Of a stretch of 64,000 nt of DNA, positions 11,921-22,112 are shown in pieces. The notes under the pieces were generated by a model that was not told the origin of the DNA, did not search any database, and saw only the letters and a list, made by a program, of their open reading frames with translations. Within the stretch, counting starts at the first letter, position 1, and the number at the start of each line of letters is the position of its first letter. A program made the translations under genes and the position numbers. Source of the stretch: Rugalucina vietnamica (lineage: Eukaryota; Mollusca; Bivalvia; Lucinida; Lucinidae). The stretch is taken from positions 33,007,621 to 33,071,620 of the forward strand of contig OZ024870.1 in the NCBI GenBank assembly GCA_964017185.1, read 5' to 3'.

Positions 11921-12594
11921 ACGCCGGTGGGTCGGGCGTCAGACTCTATGATGGCCCCGACATAAAGCTATTCATTTTAGTCGGTTGGGGCCGGAGCTTC
12001 TTGTCTGTTGCTTGGCCCACCGGGGTCCAACTGGTGTTTTTCTTTTGCTCCGGAGTTAGTAGGTTATTCGGCGCCCAGGGATCTCCATCGTCGGGCAACT
12101 TACTCAGTCTGTGAGTCCTGGTTTTTGATTCATCAGGATGTTTATCATGATTTATTTGTTTGTTCTTGATGATTCATTGACTAGTTAGAGATTCACCACG
12201 AGGACCGAATAACTAACTAAATGTTATGAACCACTGCAGAAGCTGAGGGTGAGGTTATGGCCATGTAAAACCGGTTTAAGCCCGCCAGTAACTTTGTGTT
12301 ACTGATCGTTCCAAGTCGATACTTCTGTGGTGGTTCTTTTTGTTTTATGTCTTGGTGTATAAATTTTTTTGTGCTGTTGGCGCCTTATGTGTGTTTTCAT
12401 ATTTTTAGTTAAGTTAAGGTAACTGAGTGGCCACCTATTGGGAAAATAGCTGCTCATTCGGCTTACGATATGTTTTATGGTATAAGTACCTGATTGTTAG
12501 TTTGGTTTTTTCCCACCTCGGTTTTTGGAGTGGGAATCTTTTTCTGATTGCGCCTTTACCTGATCTTTGCCTACTTGTACCTTTTTATTATACA
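11921..12594 (+). mobile_element. R1 retroelement tail including the last codons of its ORF
   Basis: It begins at GCACGCCGGTGGGTCGGGCG and encodes CTPVGRASDSMMAPT followed by a stop near 11963. It then runs through the 3' untranslated region to TACTTGTACCTTTT. A short stem TTCCCAC/GTGGGAA lies about 80 bp before the end. It is nearly identical to the minus-strand copy at 29.8-30.5 kb, so both are young. Confidence 0.85.
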
Positions 12595-12837
12595 TGAAAG
12601 TTTCAGTTGAAATGAAATTCGAAACTAAACGTGAACTCCGGATGCTGTGCTTGTCCAAGGGAGATAATGCATATTGCTCAGTTTGTGACAGCTGATTTTG
12701 TGCTTTAAAAGCAAGATGTTTTCAAAGGGGATTACTGAAAACGTTTGGTGGTTATGACCCACTTTGTAGTTGATTTTCTTGAAGGTGGCATATTGGTCTT
12801 TTTTTTCTGAAAGATGTCAAAAGCTGGTGTTTTGCAG

Positions 12838-13182
12838 GTAACTTTCTGAGGGTGAGGTTAGGATCCTGTAAAACCGGTTTAAGCCCGCCAGTAACTTTGT
12901 GTTACTGATCGTTCCAAGGCGATACTTCTGTGGTGGTTCTTTTTGTTTTATGTCTTGGTGTATAAATTTTTTGTGCTGTTGGCGCCTTATGTATGTTTTC
13001 ATATTTTTAATTAAGTTAAGGTAACTGAGTGGCCACCTATTGGGAAAATAGCTGCTCATTCGGCTTACGATATGTTTCATGGTATAAGTGCCTGATTGTT
13101 AGTTTGGTTTTTTCCCACCTCGATTTTTGGAGTGGGAATCTCTTTCTGATTGCGCCTTTTCCTGAGATTTGCCTACTTGTAC
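12838..13182 (+). mobile_element. R1 retroelement tail, 5'-truncated
   Basis: It starts at CTGAGGGTGAGGTTAGG and ends TACTTGTACCTTT. Variable 5' starts with a constant 3' end are the signature of target-primed retroposition. On the minus strand an 87-codon frame (12817-13080) overlaps it; see the separate finding. Confidence 0.8.
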
Positions 13183-13409
13183 CTTTCTATAGTTTGACAA
13201 GGTAAAATAGTGGGTTGGGGGAGAGTACTTGACTCTCTTGTAGCTTTTAAAAGGGTTCAGATTTATTTATGCTTCATTATTCTTTCCTGCATCATGTATG
13301 GAATAGTTGTATGCAGGAGCATTGTAAATATCTTGACACAGTAGCATGGAATACACTTCTGAAAATCATTTTCCCCAAATACTTAAAATTGGCCGAAAGA
13401 ATAGGCTCG

Positions 13410-13583
13410 TGCAGCCATATTGGATTTTTTTTTCAAAAGATATATTGTGGGTACACATTAGAACCGCCTCGGGAGTACCAAAATTGTATGTTTTGGAACA
13501 AAACTAAGACAATTAGGTATACCCCTGCAAACCCCAAGTGGGGTTTAAGGAGGTTCATATTGCATTGTCGTCTTAGCGTGATG
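13410..13583. mobile_element. Palindromic MITE, decayed copy shared with U4
   Basis: The right end CTTAGCGTGATG and core fragments TATTGTGGGTACAC and GAACCGCCTCGG are present, but the left end is lost. The homologous copy at 20352-20619 shows that it inserted before the U3/U4 duplication. Confidence 0.65.
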
Positions 13584-13914
13584 CGCAAACAAGTCCATGT
13601 AATGAATAACTACTTGGGTTCACTGTTTTCATTTTTGCTCCGAGACCTAAATTGTGGGTACTTGTTAGAACCACCTCCACGATCTATATTTTGAGCCAAC
13701 TATAGAAAATACCATATTACATCTATGCCAAATGATCAGTTTTTACATCTGAAAAGATAAGTGTTTGCGTAATAGGTCACTGTCTGGTAAGCATTGGCGA
13801 TGGTCATTTCTGTATTATGTAGTTAACAACGCCCCCTCAATTCTCAGAAAGAAGAACAGAAAGGGAATTTGACATAATTGAGCCGCCTCTTAAGAAAACT
13901 AACAATCTGCATAT

Positions 13915-13979
13915 GCGAAAACAAAGACGCAGATCAGCTTCGCGGTAACTGCGAAGCTGATCAGCGTCTTTGTTTTCGC
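13915..13979. repeat. Near-perfect 29-bp inverted repeat (hairpin)
   Basis: Arms 13915-13943 and 13951-13979 match at 28 of 29 positions, with a 7-bp loop (GGTAACT). The left arm starts GCGAAAACAAAGACGC. It lies in a segment of about 200 bp (roughly 13876-14110) that is absent from the sister block near 20905, so it belongs to a recent insertion. Confidence 0.92.
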
Positions 13980-14310
13980 TACACGGATAGTACAGTTCCC
14001 CTTCTTCTTAAATCCGAAATTTCAAGCTTCTAGCCTGCGTCTGTGACTGTACAGCCTAATTTGCGTCAAACTTGTGCGGAAACCACGTTCTTGGTTTTCC
14101 CACGAGATGACTCATATGTTGATAGTTTACGTACAGGTAGGCTTCATTTTTACCGAATCATAAAGAGGTTTCGTATGCTTCACCGGTCAAATCTAGTTAA
14201 TGTTTTGGTATTTTTAAAGACATTCACGTGATTTTCAAGTACTACAGATGTACACAAATTTTGTAAATGGCAACCTCATGCCCACTGTTACATGTATATG
14301 ATTTGTATAT

Positions 14311-14474
14311 AGAAAAACTGGGGTTTGCAGGGGTTTGCGATGCGGTTCTAACGTGTACCCACAATCTATGTTTTGAGCAAAAATAAGAAAAATATCAAAC
14401 TATTTTCTAGTGAAAATTTTCATTTTTACAACAAAAAAAAATTCTATATATTGCATGGGCGTGTTTTCGTAATG
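14311..14474. mobile_element. Palindromic MITE, left part missing
   Basis: It runs from AGAAAAACTGGGGTTTGC through the core (CGGTTCTAACGTGTACCC) to the intact end GTTTTCGTAATG. The left junction follows a flank shared with U4. It probably suffered a deletion after insertion. Confidence 0.65.
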
Positions 14475-14851
14475 CAGGTGCATTGTAGGGGAAGAAAATT
14501 GAAGTAAGGACATACAGCGTTTTAATTCGTTGCTGGTAGACTATGGTTCATGATTTAGTAATGATGCTGCATCAGATAGTGTATTCCTTTAGCAAAACGG
14601 AAGCTTTCTCAACCCATATTCGCACTAATATTCGCGACCACGCAAACGCCTTTGCTGTGTTATCAAAACTAAGGTGTAAGTTTAATTGTGCTTTTTCATT
14701 AGCCATTATCCCTGACGAATCTTAATATTTGAAACCCAGGCTGATATTGTTAAGGTCTCTGCACATCTGAAGGCGTTGAGGACCCTTGCATTTACAGTGT
14801 ATGACTGGTGCAATAAGAAGACCATTTTGGTTCAATAACGGAGTTCTGGAT

Positions 14852-16043
14852 CAGGCTTGGGCAATGCATTAAACTAATGCCAATGCATTAGCAATGCATT
14901 AGCTATTTCTCAACTAATGCTAATGCCAATGCTGATATTAATTTTGGCATTAGAACAATGCTAATTCTAATGCATTACTTTTGCAAATTTTGTTAATGCA
15001 TTAGCATTAGATTTGGCATTAGCCACAAAACTTTCTTTCTGTGATTCACATACTTTGTCTAAATTCATTAATTATGATCATGTTTATAAACTGTTTCTAA
15101 AGGTGTGACAAATTGTCTCTTTAATACATATTGTTACTTGAGAAGTTGTTTGTTTGCCTTTGGCTATTACCTGGCAAAATTGAGTTTGTTACAAACAATG
15201 TCAATTAATAATCTGCAGTCACCTGTGTCCCTTTATGAAGAGTGTTGTTAGGTGAATACATCCATTGAGGCATGCTATTGAACATCACCATTTCACAATT
15301 ATCATAACAGAATTTAAGATAATAACTGTACAGCCATAAGAATGGAAACTAGGTTTGAAGATGAACAGTGACGGATTCATAATTTGATACATCAGATCTT
15401 GATATTATACTGAGTTGATCATTTTTATAAATGTGTTAAATAACTTTCAAGTACCAGAATCGGCAATATACGAAAGTTGATTAAATGTTCAGTGAAGTTA
15501 CGTACATGTACAACCCATCATTGCACTGATTCAATTCCCTATCGCAAAATGTGGTAGTGATAGAATGTCTATTCCCAAAATGTCTACTCCAATAATGTCT
15601 GCTACCAAAATGTCTACTCAAAAATGTCTACTGTAATAAAATGGTTGTTTCAATAAATTTTATTTTATAAAGGTTAAATGAAATAAACAATGTGCAATAT
15701 TGAATTAAAATATAAAACTAAAGTTAAAACTGTTAAAATAACCCAAATCCAACTGGCTATTTAAACTTTTATAAAGCATGTATAGCAGACATTATGGGAA
15801 TAGATATTTTACCACAGAAGACATTTCCGTAATAGACATTTTGGGAATAGACATTCCAGCAACTACCCCGCAAAATAACATGAAAACTAATGCTAATACC
15901 AATGCATTATTTTGTCAAATAATGCTAATGCCAATGCATTTTTTTTATAAACTAGCTAATGCCAATGCTAATGCCAATGCTCCAAATCAGTTTTAATGCT
16001 AATGATAATGCATTACTTTGCTAACTAATGCTGCCCAAGCCTG
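14852..16043. mobile_element. hAT-like non-autonomous transposon
   Basis: The ends are perfect 12-bp inverted repeats, CAGGCTTGGGCA and TGCCCAAGCCTG, flanked by the octamer TTCTGGAT at 14844-14851 and 16044-16051. The sister copy at about 22087 keeps the empty site. CAGG-type ends with an 8-bp duplication are typical of hAT transposons. Both subterminal regions are filled with GCATTAG/CTAATGC repeats, likely transposase contact sites. No transposase frame; 1,192 bp. Confidence 0.92.
15564..15855. mobile_element. Second inverted-repeat element nested in the hAT-like transposon
   Basis: Positions 15564-15585 and 15834-15855 are perfect 22-bp inverted repeats (AATGTCTATTCCCAAAATGT plus CT). Further AATGTCTACT-type direct repeats follow the left end, and AGACATT repeats precede the right end. 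The interior is AT-rich with no frame. It may be an independent MITE that landed in the larger element; I cannot fix a target duplication. Confidence 0.75.
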
Positions 16044-16069
16044 TTCTGGATCATAACAAATAGGTTTCT

Positions 16070-16345
16070 CATTACGAAAACTTGTCCATGAAATAAACAG
16101 AGATTTTTTGAGCTTCAAAAATTGAAAATTTTCAGCAAAAAAAAATGATATTTTTCTCATTTTTGCTCAAAACATAGATTGTGGGTACACGTTAGAACAG
16201 CCTCGGCTCGCCGAGGCGGTTCTGTCGAGTACCCACAATCTATGTTTTGGATCAAAAATAAGAAAAATAGGTATAATCCTGCATACTCCCCGCATATAAG
16301 TGGGATTCAAGGGGGTATACTTTTCATGCACATGTGTTCCTGATG
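16070..16345. mobile_element. Palindromic MITE, copy c
   Basis: The ends are intact and the core palindrome nearly complete (GAACAGCCTCGGCTCGCCGA). The flanking base is T on both sides (16069 and 16346). It is the same insertion as 22113-22389, inherited through the U3/U4 duplication. Confidence 0.88.
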
Positions 16346-16689
16346 TTACGAATTATTGGAGGACAAAATGCTGTGTTTATTTGGTTCCCTGTGTTGATTT
16401 CTGTGGAGAAAGTTATTAGGTTTTTTGTAGATGAGTTAATTATTGTAAGAAGGCGCTTTAATATCACAATCCCGAACGCCATTATTCGGCAGACAATAAT
16501 TGAATTATGAAAAAGAACAGTTTGCAGCGTTTTCAATATCAGTTCCGTATTACATAAATATATGGCAAAATCAAATTAAATGTTTGAGATGGCGGACTCA
16601 GTAGGTTTAAAATATCTTATTTGTAGACACCTAAGTCGTTTAGCGCGCACTGTTTTTAGACGCGGGTATTGCAGACTTCTAAGTAATAT

Positions 16690-16905
16690 TTAAATTATTT
16701 CACCCTGTTTAGGAATGTATCTTTGTTTTAGACTTCGAGTGTAAATTTTCGAAATTACAGTACAATAGTCTGGCTTTCGTTGCCGGTTTTAAACAGGGCT
16801 ACTGATGAGGGTTCTTTACCCGAAATTGCGCAATACAGTCCATACTATCTCCCTTTGAATGTTTAAACTGCTTCCAAAGGATCAAACCTTTATATTTTAT
16901 TTTAT
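16690..16905 (+). mobile_element. Short hammerhead-carrying insert in U3
   Basis: This segment is absent from the matching place in U4 (around 22720). Its core of about 150 bp (CAGTACAATAGTCTGGCTTT to CTGCTTCCAAAGGATCAA) is the same sequence that sits at a different place in U4 (20963-21114). It therefore behaves as a small dispersed element. It has no frame and carries the hammerhead at 16796-16841. Confidence 0.7.
16796..16841 (+). ncRNA. Hammerhead ribozyme (type I, minimal)
   Basis: The layout matches the hammerhead core. The 5' strand of stem I is GGGCTA (16796-16801), then CTGATGA (16802-16808), then stem II GGGT/ACCC with loop TCTTT (16809-16821), then GAAA (16822-16825). Stem III is TTGC/GCAA with no loop (16826-16833), then T and A as the cleavage dinucleotide (16834-16835), then CAGTCC as the 3' strand of stem I. 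Cleavage would fall after 16835. One stem I pair next to the site is lost (A opposite C), which may weaken activity. The very short palindromic stem III suggests activity as a dimer, as known for hammerheads in retroposons. Confidence 0.8.
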
Positions 16906-17663
16906 GTCCTGATTAAAGACTAAGTTTGATAGAATGAAATTAAATCATCAAAGAAACCGTGTAATCCATATGCCTGATATCCAGTGTGAACCCGTACAAG
17001 AACAATGCCATAAGAGCAGTGTTTAGCCACATACTATATCTTGCACTATACCTACATGAGGCGTCCTTTCAAATCAAAATAAACAAAATGCAAAAACATG
17101 ATTTCGGGATCTCACAATCATAATTTTGGCCAATTTGTACAAAATGGCAACCACGCTACTCCATCCTCATGTAGTAATGACCGTGATACGTTTGGTAAAT
17201 TAACACTTGTAGATAATCAATTAATTTGAGATATCGTATCACAGTCTGTGATTACAGAACAGCTGTTCATTCATCAATTATGTAATTGGCAAACGGAGTG
17301 GACTGCCAGGCTGCGATAAACGTTATCTGCGGGATAAATTCAAAATGATTTTAAAAGTATTAATTGGTTTGTCAGTAACAGGATGGTATCATTTTATTTT
17401 TTATTTCGTCATTGGGTACGTTAGGATTCTAAAACGCCCCATTTCAGTAATGCCTTTATCGGACAGATTTATTAAAAATAACACCTGTCAATATTTAATG
17501 TACAGGTGTTTTGGTTTAGAATCATATACTGGCCGACTTAATAACGCAACACTTTATATCGGTTATCGTTTGCTTAAAACTGATTTAATTATAAACTGAC
17601 GCATAAAACAAACATAGTATATCGTGAATCTTAACACCATACACGATATTTATCCATACAAAT

Positions 17664-17921
17664 TTGTTCCTGAACTCCTTGCTAAAACTGTTTTCTTCAA
17701 CGTCATCAAGACGTAACTTTTCTGATTTAGAAGAAAACCGAACCATGGCTACAAGTAAGGGATTTTGTGAAAGCAAACCATCACCGGTGATAGCTTACAA
17801 CCTAAAGCACAAGAAAAGCAAAATAAACGTTGGCGCGTTATTCGCCTACGCCAAACGTAAAGTGCTCAAAACACAGAGGAATTCGATTACAGCACCAAAC
17901 GTTATGTTACATTTATGTTAG
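17664..17921 (+). other. Open frame of uncertain status (58 codons from 17745)
   Basis: An ATG at 17745 in a good context (GAACCATGG) opens a frame for a small basic product ending at a TAG at 17919-17921; residues include MATSKGFCESKPSPVIAYN and a lysine-rich KHKKSK. The sister copy at about 23558 has GTG instead of ATG and an early stop. Changes between the copies are mostly amino-acid replacing. I see no known domain. It could be a decayed first exon or chance. Confidence 0.2.
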
Positions 17922-18108
17922 TCTATATATTGATAATTGTATCAGAAAAAGTTTTGAATTTGTTTCAATTTTACACGCGAAATTTAAGTTTTCTTGATAA
18001 ACGTTAAACTGGCGTAATTACCACGTTTTAAATTTCTCGAAATTTTCGCATGAAATAGTTGTATAATGCAAAAATAACGATCAAGTATGTTCCTTCTGGT
18101 GCATTTTA

Positions 18109-18194
18109 AACATCTGCTGGGCTCCTCGGGAGGGTTGAAACCCTCGCAATTCAGGCTCGCATTTTAACGCCTCCCTCGGGACTCAGCAGGTGTT
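18109..18194. repeat. Imperfect palindrome with CTCGGGAGG stems
   Basis: AACATCTGCTGG pairs with the CAGCAGGTGTT end, and CCTCGGGAGGGTTGAAA pairs with TTTTAACGCCTCCCTCGGG. It is the same hairpin as at 25851-25946, one copy per large duplication unit, and slightly more eroded. Confidence 0.8.
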
Positions 18195-18540
18195 AATGCA
18201 TAGAAAACCATGTTTAATCCCTATGTTAACTTTTTGGGATGAGCAATTACCATTTGGTTTCTGTCTGTTTACAGACTTTCTATTTTTACATGTTCATGAT
18301 AATTTTATCTATTTAGATTTCTTGCTATTCAAGCTGCATATTTGTTTAACTAACCGCTGCATGTATTTAAATATGGATCATCATATGCTCATCTCTCATC
18401 GTTCAATCTATTTTTGCCATATATACATGTTAGATTTTATCATTAATCAGTAATACAGGTAAATGAACATTATCTAGAAAATAAAAATAAAACTTAGACC
18501 CTTAAAGGGAAGTGAGCATATTAATGAGAAAAGGTGGATG

Positions 18541-18577
18541 GGCCATACAGCGGTTTCGGCTACTAAAGCCTCTTCAG
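18541..18577 (-). ncRNA. Degenerate hammerhead ribozyme
   Basis: On the minus strand: CTGAAGA (canonical CTGATGA with one change), stem II GGCT-TTAGT-AGCC, GAAA, then CCGCTG, TA and TGGCCC. The catalytic core is mutated and the 5' strand of stem I does not pair, so it should be inactive. Downstream sequence (CACCTTTTCTCATTAATATG, then TTTTATTTTTATTTT) matches that after the hammerhead at 45967, so both come from one element family. Confidence 0.6.
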
Positions 18578-20046
18578 AAACAAAATACTTGCAGAGTTTT
18601 AAATTTGAAAGCTATATTCTATGAAAAAAAAAGAAAAAAAAAAACATTCTATACAAATGCACATCAATGGCGTACTCCGTAGATTAATGCTGACGCCACA
18701 AATATTGTTTGGAACTCATTTGTGTCATACGTCACTGATACAGCATGTGCAACTGTTTGAATTAATTTCAAATTGCATACAATAAGGTAGCAACCATTTT
18801 ATTTTGTGGGGGAAATAAGGTCCGGAAATGCTTTCACCTTAGGCGCGATTCTGTATTTTAATTCGTACATGTATATAATGCAATACTGGATGTGTTTTCT
18901 GGAACCTTTAGTCCTAGGGTTGTTTTTTTCCAAGACATTGTTCTCGGATTGCTTTGTCATCATACTAAAAGGTAGAATTTTACTTAACAACACAATTTTA
19001 CTCACATTACTTAATTGAAATACAGCGACTATGGGTAGATAATATTTTATTATGGACTTTTTTCTCTTAATAAAATAAAACATACATTTAACGAATTTCG
19101 TAACTATGCCTCATAACTTTTATTTACTCCTGTTTGCATATATCAATATCTTGCTCGTAGATAAAAATAAATAAAGGATTTTCATGACCCAACTTCGGTC
19201 TAGGGCTCTAAACTATAGTTTTGTTTGGACCAATGTTGTTTGGAAAAATCAACTTAACTATAAAATCAACTTAACTATGCTTTTTCCAGTAAAATAAACA
19301 TGCATGCCAATGACATAGATCTAACTTAATGTGAATATTGTGTGTAAAGACACTACAATTTTCATCCATTACAAGATTTCGTATCTGAGACAGCGATTAC
19401 ATTATAGCTGTTCACACTAAGGGAGCATCATCACGACAAAACCTATTATCGGGTGTTTCTAGCACGTCGGGCACAGACCAAACTGTGTAGCAACAAAATG
19501 GTTTACAGTTTAGATTTAAAGAGAAGAAATCTTCCACAATCTGTGTAACAAACATTGCGAAGCTGGTGTTCGTTTTCATAGCAAATGTTAACATGGTTGT
19601 TTTCAGTACGCTTTTCAGGTTATGTAATTAGCAAAAGAAATGAAGTGAGAAATAGCGATTAACGTAATCTACGGCATAAAATCATAGACGACAATGGATG
19701 AGTGTCACGATTCGCACGCGGCGGGTCTTTCCAGTACATGAACACCTCAAACTCGGTTAATACCCTAAACATACAAAACGTCGCTATCGGAATCTCCTTT
19801 GGTTTACAAAGATGGCTGAAAAAAGTATACAGGTAAAACTCAAGTAACGTCAAAGATAAATATAACAATCGGCTGTTGGTCTCTCGATTGTGAACTTGGC
19901 AATTTATCAATAAGGACACTATCCCGATGCTTGACTTGAGAATGATTCGGTCATTTTTGCAAATGAAATGAACACTTGTAGAGACGCAATTAACAAGGTT
20001 TCGTATCATAGTCTGCGATTACAGAGCAGTTGTTCACTCTTCATTT

Positions 20047-20238
20047 GTTTTGTTTGTATTGATGCTTAACGTCCCAGTCAACAATTGTTCAGTCATGTTG
20101 GGGCTTAGCCAACGCTTCCTGGATTTAACCAGTACTATAGGGAGTTAATGTGTCTTTCTCAAGGACACAACACGGTGTCGAACCCAGAACCTCTCGATTC
20201 GGAGTCCGACGCTCTACCGCTACGCCGCCGCGCTCCCG
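20047..20238 (-). mobile_element. tRNA-derived SINE with 6-bp target duplication
   Basis: On the minus strand it starts GGGAGCGCGGCGGCGTAGCGG, an A-box-like promoter, then GGTTCTGGGTTCGACAC, a B-box-like promoter. Then comes TGTGTCCTTGAGAAAGACAC and a 3' tail TTGACTGGGACGTTAAGCAT. TCATTT flanks both sides (20041-20046 and 20239-20244). The empty site is visible in U3 near 11653. Confidence 0.9.
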
Positions 20239-20351
20239 TCATTTATGTAATTGTCATGAGGACTGGAGTGAGAGGGTACAATAAACGTTGTGTACGTGAT
20301 GAATCCACACGTTTTTATTCATTCTAATTGATTTTTGATATAAGATTGCAA

Positions 20352-20619
20352 CAATACGAAAACTTGCCAATGCAATATACAGAGATTCTTTTCAGTGGAC
20401 AAAAAATCGAAAATTTCATTTTTTTTTATATTTATTTTATTTATTTTTTTTTTGCTCAAAACATACATTGTGGATACGTTACAACCGCCTCGGGAGTACC
20501 CAAAATGTATGTTTTGGATTTGAAATACGAAAATTAGGAATACCCCTGCAAATCCCAGTTTTACTATATAAAAGTGGGGTTTCAGGGGGTACATATTGCA
20601 TTGACGTGTTAGCGTGATG
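20352..20619. mobile_element. Palindromic MITE, copy h
   Basis: The left end is CAATACGAAAACTTGCC and the right end CGTGTTAGCGTGATG; the core is reduced. The flanking bases differ (A and C), the one exception to the single-base match seen in the other complete copies. Confidence 0.75.
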
Positions 20620-20962
20620 CGCAAACATGTCCATGTAATGAGTACCTACTGGGGATCACAGTTTTTGAACTTAGATTGTGCGTACTCATTAGAACCACAT
20701 TCACGGTCTACATTTTGAGCCAACTATAGAAATCACCGTTACGGTAATATTTCTGTGCCAAATGATCAGTGTTTACATCTGAAAAGATACCAGTTCTTGC
20801 GTAATAGGTCACAGTCTGGTAAGCATTGGCGATGGTCATTTCGGTATTAAGTAGTTTACAACACCCTCACAATTCTCAGAAAGTAGATCAGAAAGGAGAT
20901 TTGACATATGTTAATAGTTTATGTACAGGTAGGCGTCATTTTAACCGAATCATTACAAGGTT

Positions 20963-21114
20963 TCAAAATTGCAGTACAATAGTCTGGCTTTCGTTGACGG
21001 TTTTAAAAGGGCTACTGATGAGGTCTCATTACCTGAAATTGCGCAATATAGTCCATACCATCTCCATTTGAATGTTTTTATTGCTTCCAAAGAATCAACT
21101 CTTTATAATTTATT
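20963..21114 (+). mobile_element. Short hammerhead-carrying insert in U4
   Basis: It interrupts AAAGAGGTTTCGTATGCTTC-type sequence that is continuous in U3 (about 14164). It consists of the same core of about 150 bp as 16690-16905. With two different insertion sites for one sequence, this is a mobile or circularised-and-reinserted unit rather than part of the ancestral block. Confidence 0.75.
21009..21054 (+). ncRNA. Hammerhead ribozyme (type I, minimal)
   Basis: Stem I is perfect over six pairs: GGGCTA (21009-21014) with TAGTCC (21049-21054), counting one G-T. The core is CTGATGA (21015-21021), stem II is GGT/ACC with loop CTCATT followed by one extra T, then GAAA (21035-21038), stem III TTGC/GCAA, and TA at 21047-21048. 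Predicted cleavage falls between 21048 and 21049. This copy keeps stem I where the 16.8-kb copy lost a pair, while that copy keeps the better stem II, so the common ancestor fits a complete hammerhead. Confidence 0.82.
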
Positions 21115-21215
21115 CGTATGCTTCACCGGTCAAATCTTATTAATATTTTGTTATTTTAAGACATTCACGTGATCGTGAAGTACCAGCTGTACACAATTTT
21201 TGTAAATGTCAACCT

Positions 21216-21616
21216 AGTTAGAGATTCACCACGAGGACCGAATAACTAACTAAATGTTATGAACCACTGCAGAAGCTGAGGGTGAGGTTATGGCCATGTA
21301 AAACCGGTTTAAGCCCGCCAGTAACTTTGTGTTACTGATCGTTCCAAGTCGATACTGCTGTGGTGGTTCTTTTTGTTTTATGTCTTGGTGTTTAAAACAT
21401 TTTTTGTGCTGTTGGCGCCTTATGTATGTTTTCATATTTTTAGTTAAGTTAAGGTAACTGAGTGGCCACCTATTGGGAAAATAGCTGCTCATTCGGCTTA
21501 CGATATGTTTCATGGTATAAGTACCTGATTGTTAGTTTGGTTTTTTCCCACCTCGGTTTTTGGAGTGGGAATCTTTTTCTGATTGCGCCTTTTCCTGATC
21601 TTTGCCTACTTGTACC
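21216..21616 (+). mobile_element. R1 retroelement tail, 5'-truncated
   Basis: It starts AGTTAGAGATTCACCACGAG and ends CTACTTGTACCTT. U3 shows the uninterrupted site (GGCAACCTCATGCCCACT near 14270), so the insertion is later than the duplication. It is close in sequence to the 11.9-12.6 kb copy. Confidence 0.85.
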
Positions 21617-22112
21617 TTCTCATTTCAACAGTTACACTTGTATACGATTTGTAAATGTCGACGTCCTATTTAAAAGGGCAGCATCAGGTGCATCGCTGGG
21701 GAAGAAAATTGAAGTAAGGACATACAACGTTTTAATTTGTTGTTGGTAGACTATGGTTCATGATTAAGTAATGATGATGCATCAGAAAGTGCATTTCTTT
21801 AGCAAACCGGAAACTTTCTTAACCCATTAACGAACATTCACGGCCACGCAAACGCCTTTGCTGGGTTAACAACTAAGATGAAGTGTAATTGTGCTATTCA
21901 ATTAGCCATAGAATCTAAATATTTGAAACCCGTCCTGATATTGTCGAAAATGATGCTATTGGCTGGGTCGGTACCAGTTGAAAGTTAAGGCCGGTCTCTG
22001 CACACCTGAACGCGTTGAGGACCCTTGCATATACAAACTATGTATGACTGGTGCAATAAAAATACCATTTTGGTTCAATACCGGAGTTCTGGATGATAAC
22101 AAATAGGTTTCT

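Larger units (their letters stand above)
9850..18470 (+). repeat. Large non-coding duplication, unit U3
   Basis: This block corresponds piecewise to 18680-26220. Matched anchors are 9880/18710 (AATATTGTTTGGA), 10241/18985, 11580/19970, 14510/21710, 16320/22380, 17220/23040, 17870/23700 and 18109/25856. Differences between the blocks are mostly discrete insertions (R1 tails, MITE, hAT-like element, hammerhead insert) that can be delimited by comparison. Confidence 0.8.

Noticed and set aside
13269..13694. 141-codon frame on the plus strand
   Set aside because: It covers palindromic MITE remnants (words such as DLNCGYLLEPP are the MITE core translated) and is broken in the sister block.
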